Source of the DNA: a virus
DNA: 64,000 bases
Strand: one strand, 5' to 3'
Virus record (IMG/VR): IMGVR_UViG_3300023119_001136
Location: 1 to 64,000 of that record
Part shown: one piece after another, positions 30,197 to 39,325 of the stretch
Numbering within the stretch: position 1 is the stretch's first letter
Layout: the number at the start of each line of letters is the position of its first letter
Notes under the pieces: generated by a model
Databases searched by the model: none
Seen by the model: the letters and a program-made list of their open reading frames with translations, nothing else
What the model was told of the DNA's origin: nothing
Translations under genes and position numbers: made by a program

Positions 30197-31753
30197 TTAT
30201 ACTCCTGCTAACGCTTTAATTGCGTCTGTTTCAGGATGCATACTATTGTTTAATTCTTCAGCCTTACGTTGCGCAACCATAGCCTCTACTTTTTTAATCA
30301 TTTTAGCGGCAGGTTTGACATATTCGTCGCCGTAATCTTTTTGCACCGCAGTTAATACTGCTGTCTCGCCTTTTGGAAATTTGCCTGTTTCTCTGTCAAA
30401 ATAACTTAGAATAAATTCTCCAATTGGTGTTTTTGGTTTTTGTTGCATAGGCTCTTGATCGGGCGGAGCAATAGTCATTGTTGGCATATCATCTGATTCT
30501 GGAACGGCACTTGCCATTTCTTTACAATCTGAACATCTACCATGCCCGTCATAAACATCCATAATCGGAGCGCCGCAACAATTGCTTACCATTCCTTCTT
30601 CGTTTTCATCGCCTGGTGAATATGCTTCTTTTTCATCATCATCATTGCCTTCAGCAAATTGTCCCATTAGGGCATTAATTGCTGCTTCTAACATATCATT
30701 GATTGATTCTTGTTTTGCTTTTTCCTTACGTTCTTCAGCCTCTACACTAGCACTTTCTTCGCCTAGTAAATCATCTGGACCTAATTCTTCTGGCTTCATT
30801 GATTCGCCTACTAAGTTATAGATATAAGGAAATACATCTTTTAGTTCTTCGTTGAACTGTTTGATTGTAAGTTGATCAATCCAGCTATCTGCAATATCTT
30901 CCGGAACTTCTTTTGCTTCTGTTTCTACAAAATTTTCTTTAGCCTGTAAATAGTGTGATTCTTTTTGTAAATTTTGTATTGTTTTTCTAACTTCGTTTAC
31001 TCTTTCACTTACTACATCCATGTAGCCTGCTAAACTTTCAGCCATTACACTTGAACGATTCATATACTTTTTAAATGAATTAAGTTTACTTAATTCTTCT
31101 GACAAACCGGAGATATATTTGCCAAACGAATCATACGCATTACCACCTTCACTAACATGTCTTGCCATTGCTCTTGCACCGCTTAGATGTATAAAAGGAT
31201 ATTTAAATCTTTCTCCATCTGCACTTTCAATGTAGATTGCGCCAATCTTTTTTGTACGATTTTCACCTTCTTCAATTGGTGCTGTATGTTTAATAGCAAG
31301 TCTTGCATTACCTATTTTTTGATAACTTGTTTTGTTAGTTCCATACATTCTTGATTCTGACATGGGATTCTCCGATTTGCGATTTGTGGCTAAAAAGTCA
31401 TAATCTCTTTTGTTTAGATTTGATTTATTAATGTCTCTTACTGAAAACTTCATGAGCCTTTTTTTAGCAAAAGTACGTAATTCTTTAAGAAAATTATACC
31501 ATTCTGTTTGTACATTTTGCTCTTCGTTTGATACAATATCTCTGCCTACAATTACTACCAGTCCTTCGTCAGTATCTAAATTGATACTTACTTTGCCTAA
31601 ATCACGTCCTTCATTATAATAACCAAAATCAAAAAAACGTGCTTCTGTAGGTTCGTTGGTTATTTCACCGTTTTCGTTGCCAATTGTTACGCTAGGAAAA
31701 CGACCTCTAATTTTATTAAATAGGTCAGATGCTATATTGTCAAAGTTCTGCAT
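30197..31753 (-). CDS. unknown virion-region protein with zinc ribbon (518 aa)
   Basis: I chose ATG 31753; a TTG five codons upstream would place the late box inside the gene. The 518-aa protein has no known catalytic motif. The N-terminal 120 residues are mixed alpha/beta, with KFSVRDINKSNLNKRDYDFLA. The middle is helical and charged. A small zinc-ribbon-like segment (NCCGAPI, then CSDCKE 14 residues on) lies near residues 407-428. It sits between gp17 and gp32 and has a late promoter, so it may be a head or packaging protein. Confidence 0.6.
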   Translation of the reverse strand: MQNFDNIASDLFNKIRGRFPSVTIGNENGEITNEPTEARFFDFGYYNEGRDLGKVSINLDTDEGLVVIVGRDIVSNEEQNVQTEWYNFLKELRTFAKKRLMKFSVRDINKSNLNKRDYDFLATNRKSENPMSESRMYGTNKTSYQKIGNARLAIKHTAPIEEGENRTKKIGAIYIESADGERFKYPFIHLSGARAMARHVSEGGNAYDSFGKYISGLSEELSKLNSFKKYMNRSSVMAESLAGYMDVVSERVNEVRKTIQNLQKESHYLQAKENFVETEAKEVPEDIADSWIDQLTIKQFNEELKDVFPYIYNLVGESMKPEELGPDDLLGEESASVEAEERKEKAKQESINDMLEAAINALMGQFAEGNDDDEKEAYSPGDENEEGMVSNCCGAPIMDVYDGHGRCSDCKEMASAVPESDDMPTMTIAPPDQEPMQQKPKTPIGEFILSYFDRETGKFPKGETAVLTAVQKDYGDEYVKPAAKMIKKVEAMVAQRKAEELNNSMHPETDAIKALAGV

Positions 31754-31758
31754 AGTAT

Positions 31759-31766
31759 TATTTATC
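31759..31766 (-). promoter_or_regulatory. late promoter box abutting the 518-aa gene
   Basis: GATAAATA on the minus strand, then 5 nt and ATG at 31753. It overlaps the last codons of gene 17. No Shine-Dalgarno is present. Confidence 0.65.
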
Positions 31767-33351
31767 AATAGTTGCTGCTAATAAAGATAGGCATTGGGGG
31801 TTCGTAATCTTCTTCTCCAGCCCCGTCCATTTGTGAAAAAGAATTATAAATGTTTACATCCCAATCTTTCATTACATTTATCATACGTAATGCAAGAAGC
31901 ATACTGCTGACTAAGTCATCTGTTTGACCCGGCTTTGCTTGATAACTGCTTCCTGTTGCAACATAGTTTTTTAGTTCTGATATAAATGGTTTACTACGAA
32001 CAATAAGTTTATTATTTTCTATCATAGTTTTCATTCTAGCACATGCAGTAACTTTTGCACTGTGCGTTGTATTAAATCCTTTACGGAATTTACGAACATG
32101 TCCTTTTCTAATAGGTTCACTAATAAACAACCCAGGTATCTGCTCTTCACCTAGATCAGCAATAACAAGTAGTGCTGCTTCACCTAATCCGTTATTTTCA
32201 ACACTCCAATATATACCGTTATCAGTTTTTCTTTCTGTTTCTAAGTACGTGCAAATATCTCGAAGCACTCTAATTTGTCCAGGAATACCTGTTGTATTAT
32301 GTTGCCATTCTCCTACTTGTTCGTATGTAGGTAATTCTACGATCTGTATTGCTGCATTATCACCTCCTGTGCCCATTGAAGGATCTAATGCAATAGCATA
32401 ATTATACTTGGCATTAGGTTTTTTATACCAACGAGTTTGCCCCATATTAATTGTAGGCGAAACGCCTTCCATGGTTGCAAGATGTAAACTTGCTATAAGT
32501 GTTTCGTCAAATACTAAGAATTCACAACCATATTCTCTACGGAAGCGCTCTTCTCCAATACGTCCAATTTCGTCTTCTTTCCATTTTTCATCACGGTCAG
32601 GATGCTCGTCCCAGTTTGCAAGAAAACTATGAAATCCGTTTCTTCCTGTTTCGCTTTCGTTTCCGAACTCGTCAAATTTATCTTCTGCTAGTTTCCAAAT
32701 ATTAGCAAACGTATCTTCGTCTGAGTTTGGCGTGCTTGTTATAATAGCACGACCACCTGTTGCTAGTGTAGGTGATATTGAAGTCCAAAATTCATCTGCA
32801 ATGTTAGGTTGCACAAATGCAAACTCGTCACAATATAGTAACGAAATAGACATACCGCGTCCAGTAGTGCCTGTTGTTGTTTGGCTTACTATACGTGATC
32901 CATTTTCAAATTCTATTGAGCCCTTATTATAGGATACAACACCTGCTCTAATATGATCAGGACATAATTCATATACATAACGAATACGCTGCATAATTTC
33001 TTGTGCACCTGTATATTTGTGTGCAGCAATTAGAATAGTTTGATCAGGATTAAACATTGCATACCAAGCAAGATAGATAGCAGCACAAGTAGTTTTTCCT
33101 GTTTGTCTAGGCATCATGTTTATATTAAATCTATAACTGTGATAGGAATGCATTAAGCGCAATTGATACTCATAGGGTTCAAATAACAATTTGCCTTTTA
33201 CAGGATGTTGAATGTAAGCAAATTGTCTTGCAAAGTACAGATATCCTTCATCAGGATCCATGCAATTCATGAGATCCTGTATTTGGTTTTCGTTAAATGT
33301 TTCTTGCTTATTAGCCTTTTTGACTAATACTCCGTCAAGTGATTTACTCAT
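31765..33351 (-). CDS. 17: terminase large subunit gp17
   Basis: This packaging motor pumps DNA into the prohead and cuts it. I chose ATG 33351; a GTG five codons upstream would put the late box inside the gene. The 528-aa product (T4: 610) has the ATPase Walker A MMPRQTGKTTCAA near residue 79-91, Walker B SLLYCDEFAF near 165-174 and the nuclease domain starting AIALDPSMGTGGD near 330-342 with further Asp residues (DDLVSSMLLAL) near 485. A terminator hairpin and late box lie just upstream. Confidence 0.95.
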   Translation of the reverse strand: MSKSLDGVLVKKANKQETFNENQIQDLMNCMDPDEGYLYFARQFAYIQHPVKGKLLFEPYEYQLRLMHSYHSYRFNINMMPRQTGKTTCAAIYLAWYAMFNPDQTILIAAHKYTGAQEIMQRIRYVYELCPDHIRAGVVSYNKGSIEFENGSRIVSQTTTGTTGRGMSISLLYCDEFAFVQPNIADEFWTSISPTLATGGRAIITSTPNSDEDTFANIWKLAEDKFDEFGNESETGRNGFHSFLANWDEHPDRDEKWKEDEIGRIGEERFRREYGCEFLVFDETLIASLHLATMEGVSPTINMGQTRWYKKPNAKYNYAIALDPSMGTGGDNAAIQIVELPTYEQVGEWQHNTTGIPGQIRVLRDICTYLETERKTDNGIYWSVENNGLGEAALLVIADLGEEQIPGLFISEPIRKGHVRKFRKGFNTTHSAKVTACARMKTMIENNKLIVRSKPFISELKNYVATGSSYQAKPGQTDDLVSSMLLALRMINVMKDWDVNIYNSFSQMDGAGEEDYEPPMPIFISSNY

Positions 33352-33355
33352 ACAA

Positions 33356-33363
33356 TATTTAGT
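33356..33363 (-). promoter_or_regulatory. late promoter box abutting gene 17
   Basis: ACTAAATA on the minus strand, then TTGT and ATG at 33351. It follows the terminator hairpin directly, so gene 17 restarts transcription here. Confidence 0.65.
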
Positions 33364-33364
33364 C

Positions 33365-33391
33365 ACAAAAATAGCGCCCTAAGGCGCTATT
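33365..33391 (-). terminator. intrinsic terminator upstream of gene 17
   Basis: A perfect 9-bp stem (AATAGCGCC with GGCGCTATT, 33370-33378 and 33383-33391) closes a 4-nt loop. On the minus strand the stem runs straight into a TTTTT run at 33366-33370, a typical rho-independent terminator. It separates the Ala/Gly-rich gene from gene 17. Confidence 0.85.
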
Positions 33392-33405
33392 GATGTCTGG
33401 GGGGT

Positions 33406-34515
33406 TTAAAGACCTGCTAGTTTTGTTAGCAAGTTCAATGCTTGTTGTTCGTTTTTCTGTGGTTTATCTTTAGAAATAGCTTTCGCTACTTTTTCACGAC
33501 GATTCTTTAGATAGTCATCGGTTTTGTCTTTTTTACCATCATTGTTAACATCATCGTCTTCTTTACCTACTGGATCAAGTTTGTTTTTCTTTTCATTTAA
33601 TGCTGCTAATAGTCTGGCTTTCATTTCTGTTGCCATTGGATTATCTCCTCCTGCTGCCGGCTTATACATTTTTTTGGCTCTGTTTAAGCCATGTGATAGT
33701 GACTTTGTCATATACTTTGTATCCATATATGATTCTTCACCTTCCGAACCTGCTGGAGTGTTTTCCCATTCTTCAACTGATTCTTCATCTTTGTCTTTTT
33801 TCATTAATGCTGCTGCACCTGCTGCACCGGCACCTGCTGCTGCCGCTGCTGGAGCATACTTACCAATTTTTGCACCAATTTCTGCACCTTTTGTGGCACC
33901 CATTGATGCACCTGCTGCGCCGCCCATTGGACCTGCTTTTGTAGCACCATATGCTGCGCCTGCTGCTTGGCCTACTGATTTTCCAACATTGCTACCGATT
34001 TCAGCACCTTTGTCCATTACGCCTTTTGCAAAGTCTGAAATTGCACCTGCTGCAAGATCTTGATCATCTGGATCTCCATCTCTTCCTGGAATGCTTGGAT
34101 CGTCATAATCAACATCAGTAATCTCGTCACCTGCTGCTGCGCCGCCCAATGCTCCTAATGCTGCACCAGGTACGCCGCCTAATGCGCCGCCTGCTAGTCC
34201 ACCAACTGCTGCACCACCTAATTTGCCCAACAATCCTGCTTTTAGATCCATGTCTCCTGGCACATCGTCGATACCCGGAATGGTCGGATCATCATCCATT
34301 GCTGCTGGCATACGCATTGATCCACCTTTAATGCCTGCTAGTGCTTGCATTACTTGTGCCATCGAATCTGTATCGCCTGAAATATTAATAGTAAGCGGGC
34401 CTTCTGCTTCAGCCATGTCTGGTGGACATTCTACAACAAATGACTCGTTTAAGTTTTCTTTCTTTTCAACACTGTCAAAACCTTGTAAAATGTTCAGCAT
34501 ATTTTGATCAGCCAT
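33406..34515 (-). CDS. Ala/Gly-rich protein with EF-hand-like motif (369 aa)
   Basis: This 369-aa protein is dominated by Ala/Gly-rich glycine-zipper stretches (residues about 88-128 and 162-240; [20 protein letters not shown] is one example) that could pack in membranes or as bundled helices. Near residues 318-332 the segment [17 protein letters not shown] has the D-x-N-x-D-G-x-x-D pattern of a calcium-binding loop. No homolog by name is recalled with confidence. AGGAGG precedes the ATG. Position next to terminase suggests a head or DNA-ejection protein. Confidence 0.6.
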   Translation of the reverse strand: MADQNMLNILQGFDSVEKKENLNESFVVECPPDMAEAEGPLTINISGDTDSMAQVMQALAGIKGGSMRMPAAMDDDPTIPGIDDVPGDMDLKAGLLGKLGGAAVGGLAGGALGGVPGAALGALGGAAAGDEITDVDYDDPSIPGRDGDPDDQDLAAGAISDFAKGVMDKGAEIGSNVGKSVGQAAGAAYGATKAGPMGGAAGASMGATKGAEIGAKIGKYAPAAAAAGAGAAGAAALMKKDKDEESVEEWENTPAGSEGEESYMDTKYMTKSLSHGLNRAKKMYKPAAGGDNPMATEMKARLLAALNEKKNKLDPVGKEDDDVNNDGKKDKTDDYLKNRREKVAKAISKDKPQKNEQQALNLLTKLAGL

Positions 34516-34516
34516 A

Positions 34517-35062
34517 TTAACCTCCTATAACACTTTCTGTGTTTTGTGGCTCTTCTTTAACTGGTTCTGCTTTGTGTGCATTACCTTCTTGTTTTTCTTT
34601 ACGAGCAGTTTCTAATTCTTTTAAAAGATCCATTATTCTTTTTTCGCCTACTTGATCTTGTGCAGATTCGCCTTCTAATTCTTCTGTAGTTAGCATAGGC
34701 TCATATGTTTTTTCTTCTACTTGTTCTTGATATGCTTCTTGTGCTTCTCCTGGACTGCGTACAATTACGTATCCTGGCTGACATGCACAGCATTGTTCAA
34801 TATATTCCTGTAATATTAAAGTAGTAGTTGGGTAGCCTAATTCACACTCCCAATAAGTTACTTCCATATTTTCTAGTTGTGGGAAATCTAATGGACGTTC
34901 TTGAATAGGTGTTTTTTTACCTGAACTGCAATTTGCTACTTCAAATTTTCCTAAACACGCTTTCATTTGAGATTCAAAATCGTCAGCCAAATCACCTGCT
35001 ACTCCTATTTTAAAAGGATAGGTTTTCTTGGCTTCTGTTAAATATTCTTTAAATTGTTTCAT
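34517..35062 (-). CDS. conserved hypothetical protein (181 aa)
   Basis: This 181-aa protein has an alpha/beta front ([21 protein letters not shown]) and a Cys-containing middle ([20 protein letters not shown], then CCACQ near residue 92-96), followed by a long Glu/Lys-rich tail that is probably disordered. The IGVAGD start and Cys cluster could suit a small metal or nucleic acid binder. A GATAAATA box lies 24 nt upstream with AGGA between. It is located between gp16 and the Ala/Gly-rich gene, so a virion assembly role is inferred. Confidence 0.65.
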   Translation of the reverse strand: MKQFKEYLTEAKKTYPFKIGVAGDLADDFESQMKACLGKFEVANCSSGKKTPIQERPLDFPQLENMEVTYWECELGYPTTTLILQEYIEQCCACQPGYVIVRSPGEAQEAYQEQVEEKTYEPMLTTEELEGESAQDQVGEKRIMDLLKELETARKEKQEGNAHKAEPVKEEPQNTESVIGG

Positions 35063-35085
35063 AGTAATGGATCCTGTTACTAGTA

Positions 35086-35583
35086 TTATTTATCCTTATC
35101 CATGCCTTTTAACTTTTCTAGTAGGCTATTTCTGTCAGTTACAACATAGCCGTCACCTTCTGTAAATCCATGGTCGATAGTATCGCTATCTAGTTTTTGT
35201 TTCTTAAGTTGCAATTCTATCATTTTTAATTTTTTATCAATTTTAGCAGTCTTTGCATCTAGGTTTGTTTTAAGCATTGTGCCTGCAACTTCAAATACTC
35301 TACCAGAATAACGTGACTCAACATTCATACCTAAATCCATTAGATCTTCATATGCTTGCATTGCTTTATCAGCAACCTCATTAAGTTCAGTATCTGCCAT
35401 TTCCCCTAGTCCTTTTACAGCGGGTAATGCACTTGCTATCTTATCAAATTCTTCTATGTCTCGAAAAGTTTGCTCTTGTTGTACAAGTGCTTGCTTATCT
35501 TCTTTTCTTTGTTGACGTTCTTGCTCTTTGATTATTTCTTTTGAATCTGGCAAGTTTAAAAGATCTTCTAGTTTTTTACTCAT
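35086..35583 (-). CDS. 16: terminase small subunit gp16
   Basis: gp16 recognises DNA and stimulates gp17. This 165-aa protein is the size of T4 gp16 (164). The N-terminal helical, Gln/Glu/Lys-rich section (residues 15-45) and the core YSGRVFEVAGTMLKTNLDAK near 91-110, followed by a long coiled coil (KIDKKLKMIELQLKKQKLD), match the small-subunit oligomerisation domain. A late box ends 4 nt before the ATG. The gp4 gene ends 8 nt upstream, and the late box lies across that gap. Confidence 0.8.
   Translation of the reverse strand: MSKKLEDLLNLPDSKEIIKEQERQQRKEDKQALVQQEQTFRDIEEFDKIASALPAVKGLGEMADTELNEVADKAMQAYEDLMDLGMNVESRYSGRVFEVAGTMLKTNLDAKTAKIDKKLKMIELQLKKQKLDSDTIDHGFTEGDGYVVTDRNSLLEKLKGMDKDK
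35087..35094 (-). promoter_or_regulatory. late promoter box for the 181-aa gene
   Basis: GATAAATA on the minus strand, inside the end of gene 16 and 24 nt upstream of ATG 35062, with an AGGA ribosome site in between. Confidence 0.55.
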
Positions 35584-35587
35584 ATAA

Positions 35588-35595
35588 TATTTAGC
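35588..35595 (-). promoter_or_regulatory. late promoter box abutting gene 16
   Basis: GCTAAATA on the minus strand, then TTAT and ATG at 35583. It overlaps the end of gene 4. No Shine-Dalgarno is present. Confidence 0.65.
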
Positions 35596-36025
35596 GCCCG
35601 CCTGTGTGGAACATATCTTTTTCAGTTATGATTCTAAAAGCAATACCTTTAGATTTACACCAGTTTCTAGCCGCTTCCCATTTTACTTGATTCAATGCCC
35701 AATGCAATTGATTTCTTCTGTTACGTCCTGTTTTTTCTTTTAATGTATGCATTTCAGGCTTTATTTCTATTACTTCAGTTTTTTGTTTACCATTTTGATC
35801 TACATAGTGTATAAAAAAGTCAGGTACATAAATTGTTTGTTTGCCAGTAAAAGGATTTCTATAAGGAATCTTAATCGCTTCACTGGCCCACTTGTATATA
35901 CTTGGATTCTCGTCACAAAACTTCATAAAGTGAAATTCCCAACTGCTACGATATGTAGGCATACTACCGCCTATATATTTGTCAGGGTTTTTTGGTCTGA
36001 ATTTACCCTGAGCATACTTGGTCAT
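35591..36025 (-). CDS. 4: head completion protein gp4 (TnsA-like nuclease fold)
   Basis: gp4 is added to filled heads before tail joining. This 144-aa protein begins with YAQGKFRPKNPDKYIGG and YRSSWEFHFMKFCDENP near residue 25-41. The catalytic-type core is YVPDFFIHY near 66-74, then EVIEIKPE near 84-91, which fits the D...ExK arrangement of TnsA/restriction-like nucleases. Length and blocks match the family. It follows the subtilase gene with a one-base overlap. The nuclease activity is inferred from the motif. Confidence 0.9.
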   Translation of the reverse strand: MTKYAQGKFRPKNPDKYIGGSMPTYRSSWEFHFMKFCDENPSIYKWASEAIKIPYRNPFTGKQTIYVPDFFIHYVDQNGKQKTEVIEIKPEMHTLKEKTGRNRRNQLHWALNQVKWEAARNWCKSKGIAFRIITEKDMFHTGGR

Positions 36026-37584
36026 TATCTTCTACCTATTTGTCCTACAATAGATAGGTTGAACGGTGTAAATAGATATCTATTTGGGCCATTTAAGATC
36101 CCAGATGTGTCTTGGTAATTATCTGTAGTACCATCAGTATAAAGTTTTCCAGTCTGTGCGTTATTATGAATATATGTTCTAATTTGTTCAGGTGTTGCTC
36201 CTGGATTTGCCTGTAGTATAGTAGCAATTACACCACAAACTTGTGGTGAAGCCATACTTGTACCGCTTATATTCATTTGTCTAAAAGAACTGTTTAGATG
36301 ATAAGCACCTGTTGTAAATTCATTTGTATTACTACTAGCACTCATAATGTCTGAACCTGGTGCATAGATATCAACTCCTGGACCTTTTTCGGAAGAGGAT
36401 CTTAATCTTTCTAATGTATCGTTGTGCATATCTGCTTCAATGTTTCCAGTCATTAATGCTCGTGTACTGTATGGTGAACTTCCTCTATGATAGTATGTTG
36501 TACCGCTACTAAGCACAGCAAAATTATCATAATCTAAACCACCACTTACATCTACTTTATGTGCTCTATTTCCTGCTGCAATACAAACATGAACTCCTGC
36601 ATCAATTAATTCTTCTACATCTGTGTCAACGCTTGCAATACGTACATTTGTTTGGTATGTGCTAAGTCCTACCAAATTCGGCACTAGCCCAAAATCGTAC
36701 CATTGATCAGTTGTTGCTATTGCTGTGCCTGTTTCTGATACACCTCTATAGTTTATTTCACTTACGCTTGTATAACTTCTACCATAACCCCAACTCATAT
36801 TTACAACAGTTGGTCTTTTCTTTCCAGTAGTAGGACTTACTGGCTTTGCATTATGCCATTCTTTAATAACATCAAAGCAATCAGTGACACTGATACCAGT
36901 GCCACTGTCGCCTGAACCTTCCAAGCCACTAACCTTTACACTATAAATTTCTGCTGCTTTTGCCCAGCCGTATGTTTTACCTGCTGCAATACCTCCACAG
37001 TGTGTGCCATGCCCATTGTAATCTCTATAATGATTTGCGTTTTGTGTACCGCCGCCGCTAAATCCATCATACCAATCAATTGCTTGTGTTCTATACCCGC
37101 CAAATTCATCTGTAAATTCAGGATGATCCATTTGCAATCCACTGTCTTGAATAACAACATCTACACCTGATCCATCTAAACTATATCTAAACGGTTCGGT
37201 AGAATTAGGTGTTGCGTTCAATGTGTTAGGATAAGGATTATTTGCAAAATGACAACGATACAATCCCCAGTTTGTGTAATCACCTGTGTCGCTACTTGTC
37301 TTTTGCCAGTTAGCATCTTGTGTTGCAAAATGTCCAATTTCTAAAGTATCATCCTGATCAGGTGGCACTGCTACATCCATTACTCTAGAATCATTTTTAA
37401 GTGCTTCTGCTTCTGCTTCAGACAAAGCATAGTGAGTATTACGGTTACTTGCTAATCTTGCATTTGCAACATCAACACTTCTATTAGGAACAGTTGATGA
37501 GCCTGTACTTTGTGTCATTTCTGCTGCAAAACTAGCAGGATCTACACCTTTGTTTAGTGTTACAATATATTCTTTTTCACTCAT
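36025..37584 (-). CDS. subtilisin-like serine protease (S8)
   Basis: This 519-aa protease has an N-terminal inhibitor-like region (about residues 5-75), then the catalytic domain. The Asp is in VVIQDSGLQMDHPEF (D147), the His in NGHGTHCGGIAAG (H192) and the Ser in GTSMASPQVCGV (S443); the oxyanion Asn lies in CIAAGN. All key residues are present. No signal peptide is seen. It sits among late genes between gp4 and the cupredoxin fibre gene, so a virion-bound or assembly protease is likely, either for host surface proteins or prohead/fibre maturation. Confidence 0.88.
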   Translation of the reverse strand: MSEKEYIVTLNKGVDPASFAAEMTQSTGSSTVPNRSVDVANARLASNRNTHYALSEAEAEALKNDSRVMDVAVPPDQDDTLEIGHFATQDANWQKTSSDTGDYTNWGLYRCHFANNPYPNTLNATPNSTEPFRYSLDGSGVDVVIQDSGLQMDHPEFTDEFGGYRTQAIDWYDGFSGGGTQNANHYRDYNGHGTHCGGIAAGKTYGWAKAAEIYSVKVSGLEGSGDSGTGISVTDCFDVIKEWHNAKPVSPTTGKKRPTVVNMSWGYGRSYTSVSEINYRGVSETGTAIATTDQWYDFGLVPNLVGLSTYQTNVRIASVDTDVEELIDAGVHVCIAAGNRAHKVDVSGGLDYDNFAVLSSGTTYYHRGSSPYSTRALMTGNIEADMHNDTLERLRSSSEKGPGVDIYAPGSDIMSASSNTNEFTTGAYHLNSSFRQMNISGTSMASPQVCGVIATILQANPGATPEQIRTYIHNNAQTGKLYTDGTTDNYQDTSGILNGPNRYLFTPFNLSIVGQIGRR

Positions 37585-37593
37585 GATATGTCC

Positions 37594-39315
37594 TTAAACT
37601 ATGTTTATTGTGTTACCCATTACAGAATGGATTTGACATTGATAGTAAAGTGTGCTAGGAGCACTCATTGGAACTGTAAAACTAACAGTTCCTACTGCTG
37701 CACCGTTGTTAGTAACACCTGTGTTATATTGTGCACCGCCGTTGCTTACTCTAATATCAAATGGATGTCCTGTTGCATCTACTGCAAAATCATATCTTTC
37801 ACCACGTCTTAGATATAATACAGGATTATCTTCTGCTATCGGAAACCAATTATTTCCAGTGTCACTAACTGTAAATGCTGTATTAAGGCCGTTGTCTTGT
37901 ACATCAAAAATATGTTTAATTACAGCACCATCCATAGTAATGTCATTTGTTACAGTTGGAGATGATGCACTAACATATCCTCCTGTGCTGTGATCTCCCC
38001 AACTAACCGCAGTGTCCCACTGACCTACTTTTGCATCAGTAATTGTGTTTGTACCCATGTCAATATCGTTTAGGTTGGCATCTAGTGTGCCACCTAATTG
38101 TGGACTTGTATCTTGTACAATATCAGTTAAGCCGCCGCCTGATGCACCTAGTGCTACCCATGAAAGTCCATCATACACTTCTACTGCTTGTGTAGACGTA
38201 TTATAAATTAAATCACCATCTGTTGGTAATAATGCATTTCTTTCTGTGGTAGTAACATTATTTAAATTCAACGGAGAAGTTACTTGTGTTCTATTTGTAG
38301 CTTCTAAAATAAGATCATTACCTGCTCTAAGATAGAATGGTCCAGTACCTTGAATTTCTAAATCTGCACAGTTTACAACATCATCGACATATATTCCGCT
38401 TTGGAAGTTTACACTAGGAACAACAACAATTTGACTAGAGTCGTCTGTATCAATTGTGTTTGCAGAAAATTCAAAATTTGCAATGTCAGGAACTACAGGC
38501 TGGTCTGTTAGATCATTGTACGATCCACTGAAAAGTAAATTACTGTCGTCTGTTAAATCATTAACGTCAGTAGGAATATCAGGAACATTTACAAAGTTTG
38601 TATAATCAATGTAATAACTTCCCGGTTGTCCGTTTAATGTAGTAGCATCTAAGCCGCCGCCTCCTGATGTTGCATCATCTGCTGCTGCCCATTCAAACCC
38701 ATTCCATTTTAAAACTTGTCCTGAAACTGCTGATGTACTTGCATCACCTGCAACATCACTTAAATCTTGTATACTTGTAGGAACAGTAGGTCTTCCGGTT
38801 AAACTAGAATAAGCACCGTCAAATAACAGTACGTCTGCATCAGTAAGTTGATTTATGTCTGTAGGAATAGTAGGAGCACCAGTAAGACTGCTATACAGTC
38901 CGTCAAATAACAAATCACCTTGGTCGGTAAGTTGGTTGATATCCGAAGGAACAACAGGAGCGCCTGTCAAATCGTTATATTGTCCGCTGAACAATAAACT
39001 AGATGCATCTGCCAATTGGTTAATGTCTGTAGGAATTGCAGGGGCGCCTGTTACATTTAACCAATCTAAATAGTATGATCCGTCTTGTCCGTCTAGCGTA
39101 TCTGCATCAGATGTTCCGCCTACTGCCGGTGCCCATTCGTCTCCGTTCCATTGTAAAACTTCACCTACATTCGGTGTTACACTTGCTACATCTGATAAAC
39201 TTGCTAGTGTACCGCTTTCTAATGCAACAATACGAGTATCAAGATCGGTAAAGTTACCGTCTAATTCGTCAAATGTAAGTGTTGATCCTTTGACTGTTCT
39301 TAACGTAATTGCCAT
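37594..39315 (-). CDS. fibre-like virion protein with C-terminal cupredoxin-like domain
   Basis: This 573-aa protein starts with KGSTLTFDELDGNFTDLDTR, a common phage fibre opening. Residues about 95-185 hold three 28-residue repeats (LTGAPVVPSDINQLTDQGDL, with a following LLFDG-YSS turn). Short W modules (LQWNGDEWAP, LKWNGFEWAA, VYDGLSWVA) recur. The last 75 residues resemble a cupredoxin: GHPF gives H517, and YYQCQIHSVMGN gives C560, H563 and M566, the full type 1 copper ligand set. AGGAG precedes the ATG. Confidence 0.75.
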   Translation of the reverse strand: MAITLRTVKGSTLTFDELDGNFTDLDTRIVALESGTLASLSDVASVTPNVGEVLQWNGDEWAPAVGGTSDADTLDGQDGSYYLDWLNVTGAPAIPTDINQLADASSLLFSGQYNDLTGAPVVPSDINQLTDQGDLLFDGLYSSLTGAPTIPTDINQLTDADVLLFDGAYSSLTGRPTVPTSIQDLSDVAGDASTSAVSGQVLKWNGFEWAAADDATSGGGGLDATTLNGQPGSYYIDYTNFVNVPDIPTDVNDLTDDSNLLFSGSYNDLTDQPVVPDIANFEFSANTIDTDDSSQIVVVPSVNFQSGIYVDDVVNCADLEIQGTGPFYLRAGNDLILEATNRTQVTSPLNLNNVTTTERNALLPTDGDLIYNTSTQAVEVYDGLSWVALGASGGGLTDIVQDTSPQLGGTLDANLNDIDMGTNTITDAKVGQWDTAVSWGDHSTGGYVSASSPTVTNDITMDGAVIKHIFDVQDNGLNTAFTVSDTGNNWFPIAEDNPVLYLRRGERYDFAVDATGHPFDIRVSNGGAQYNTGVTNNGAAVGTVSFTVPMSAPSTLYYQCQIHSVMGNTINIV

Positions 39316-39325
39316 TGTATTTCTC

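Noticed and set aside
33524-34063. 179-aa plus-strand ORF opposite the Ala/Gly-rich gene
   Set aside because: It is the mirror of Ala/Gly/Asp-rich codons, giving a low-complexity Ala/Pro/Ser sequence. It has no ribosome site and the sense gene has good support.
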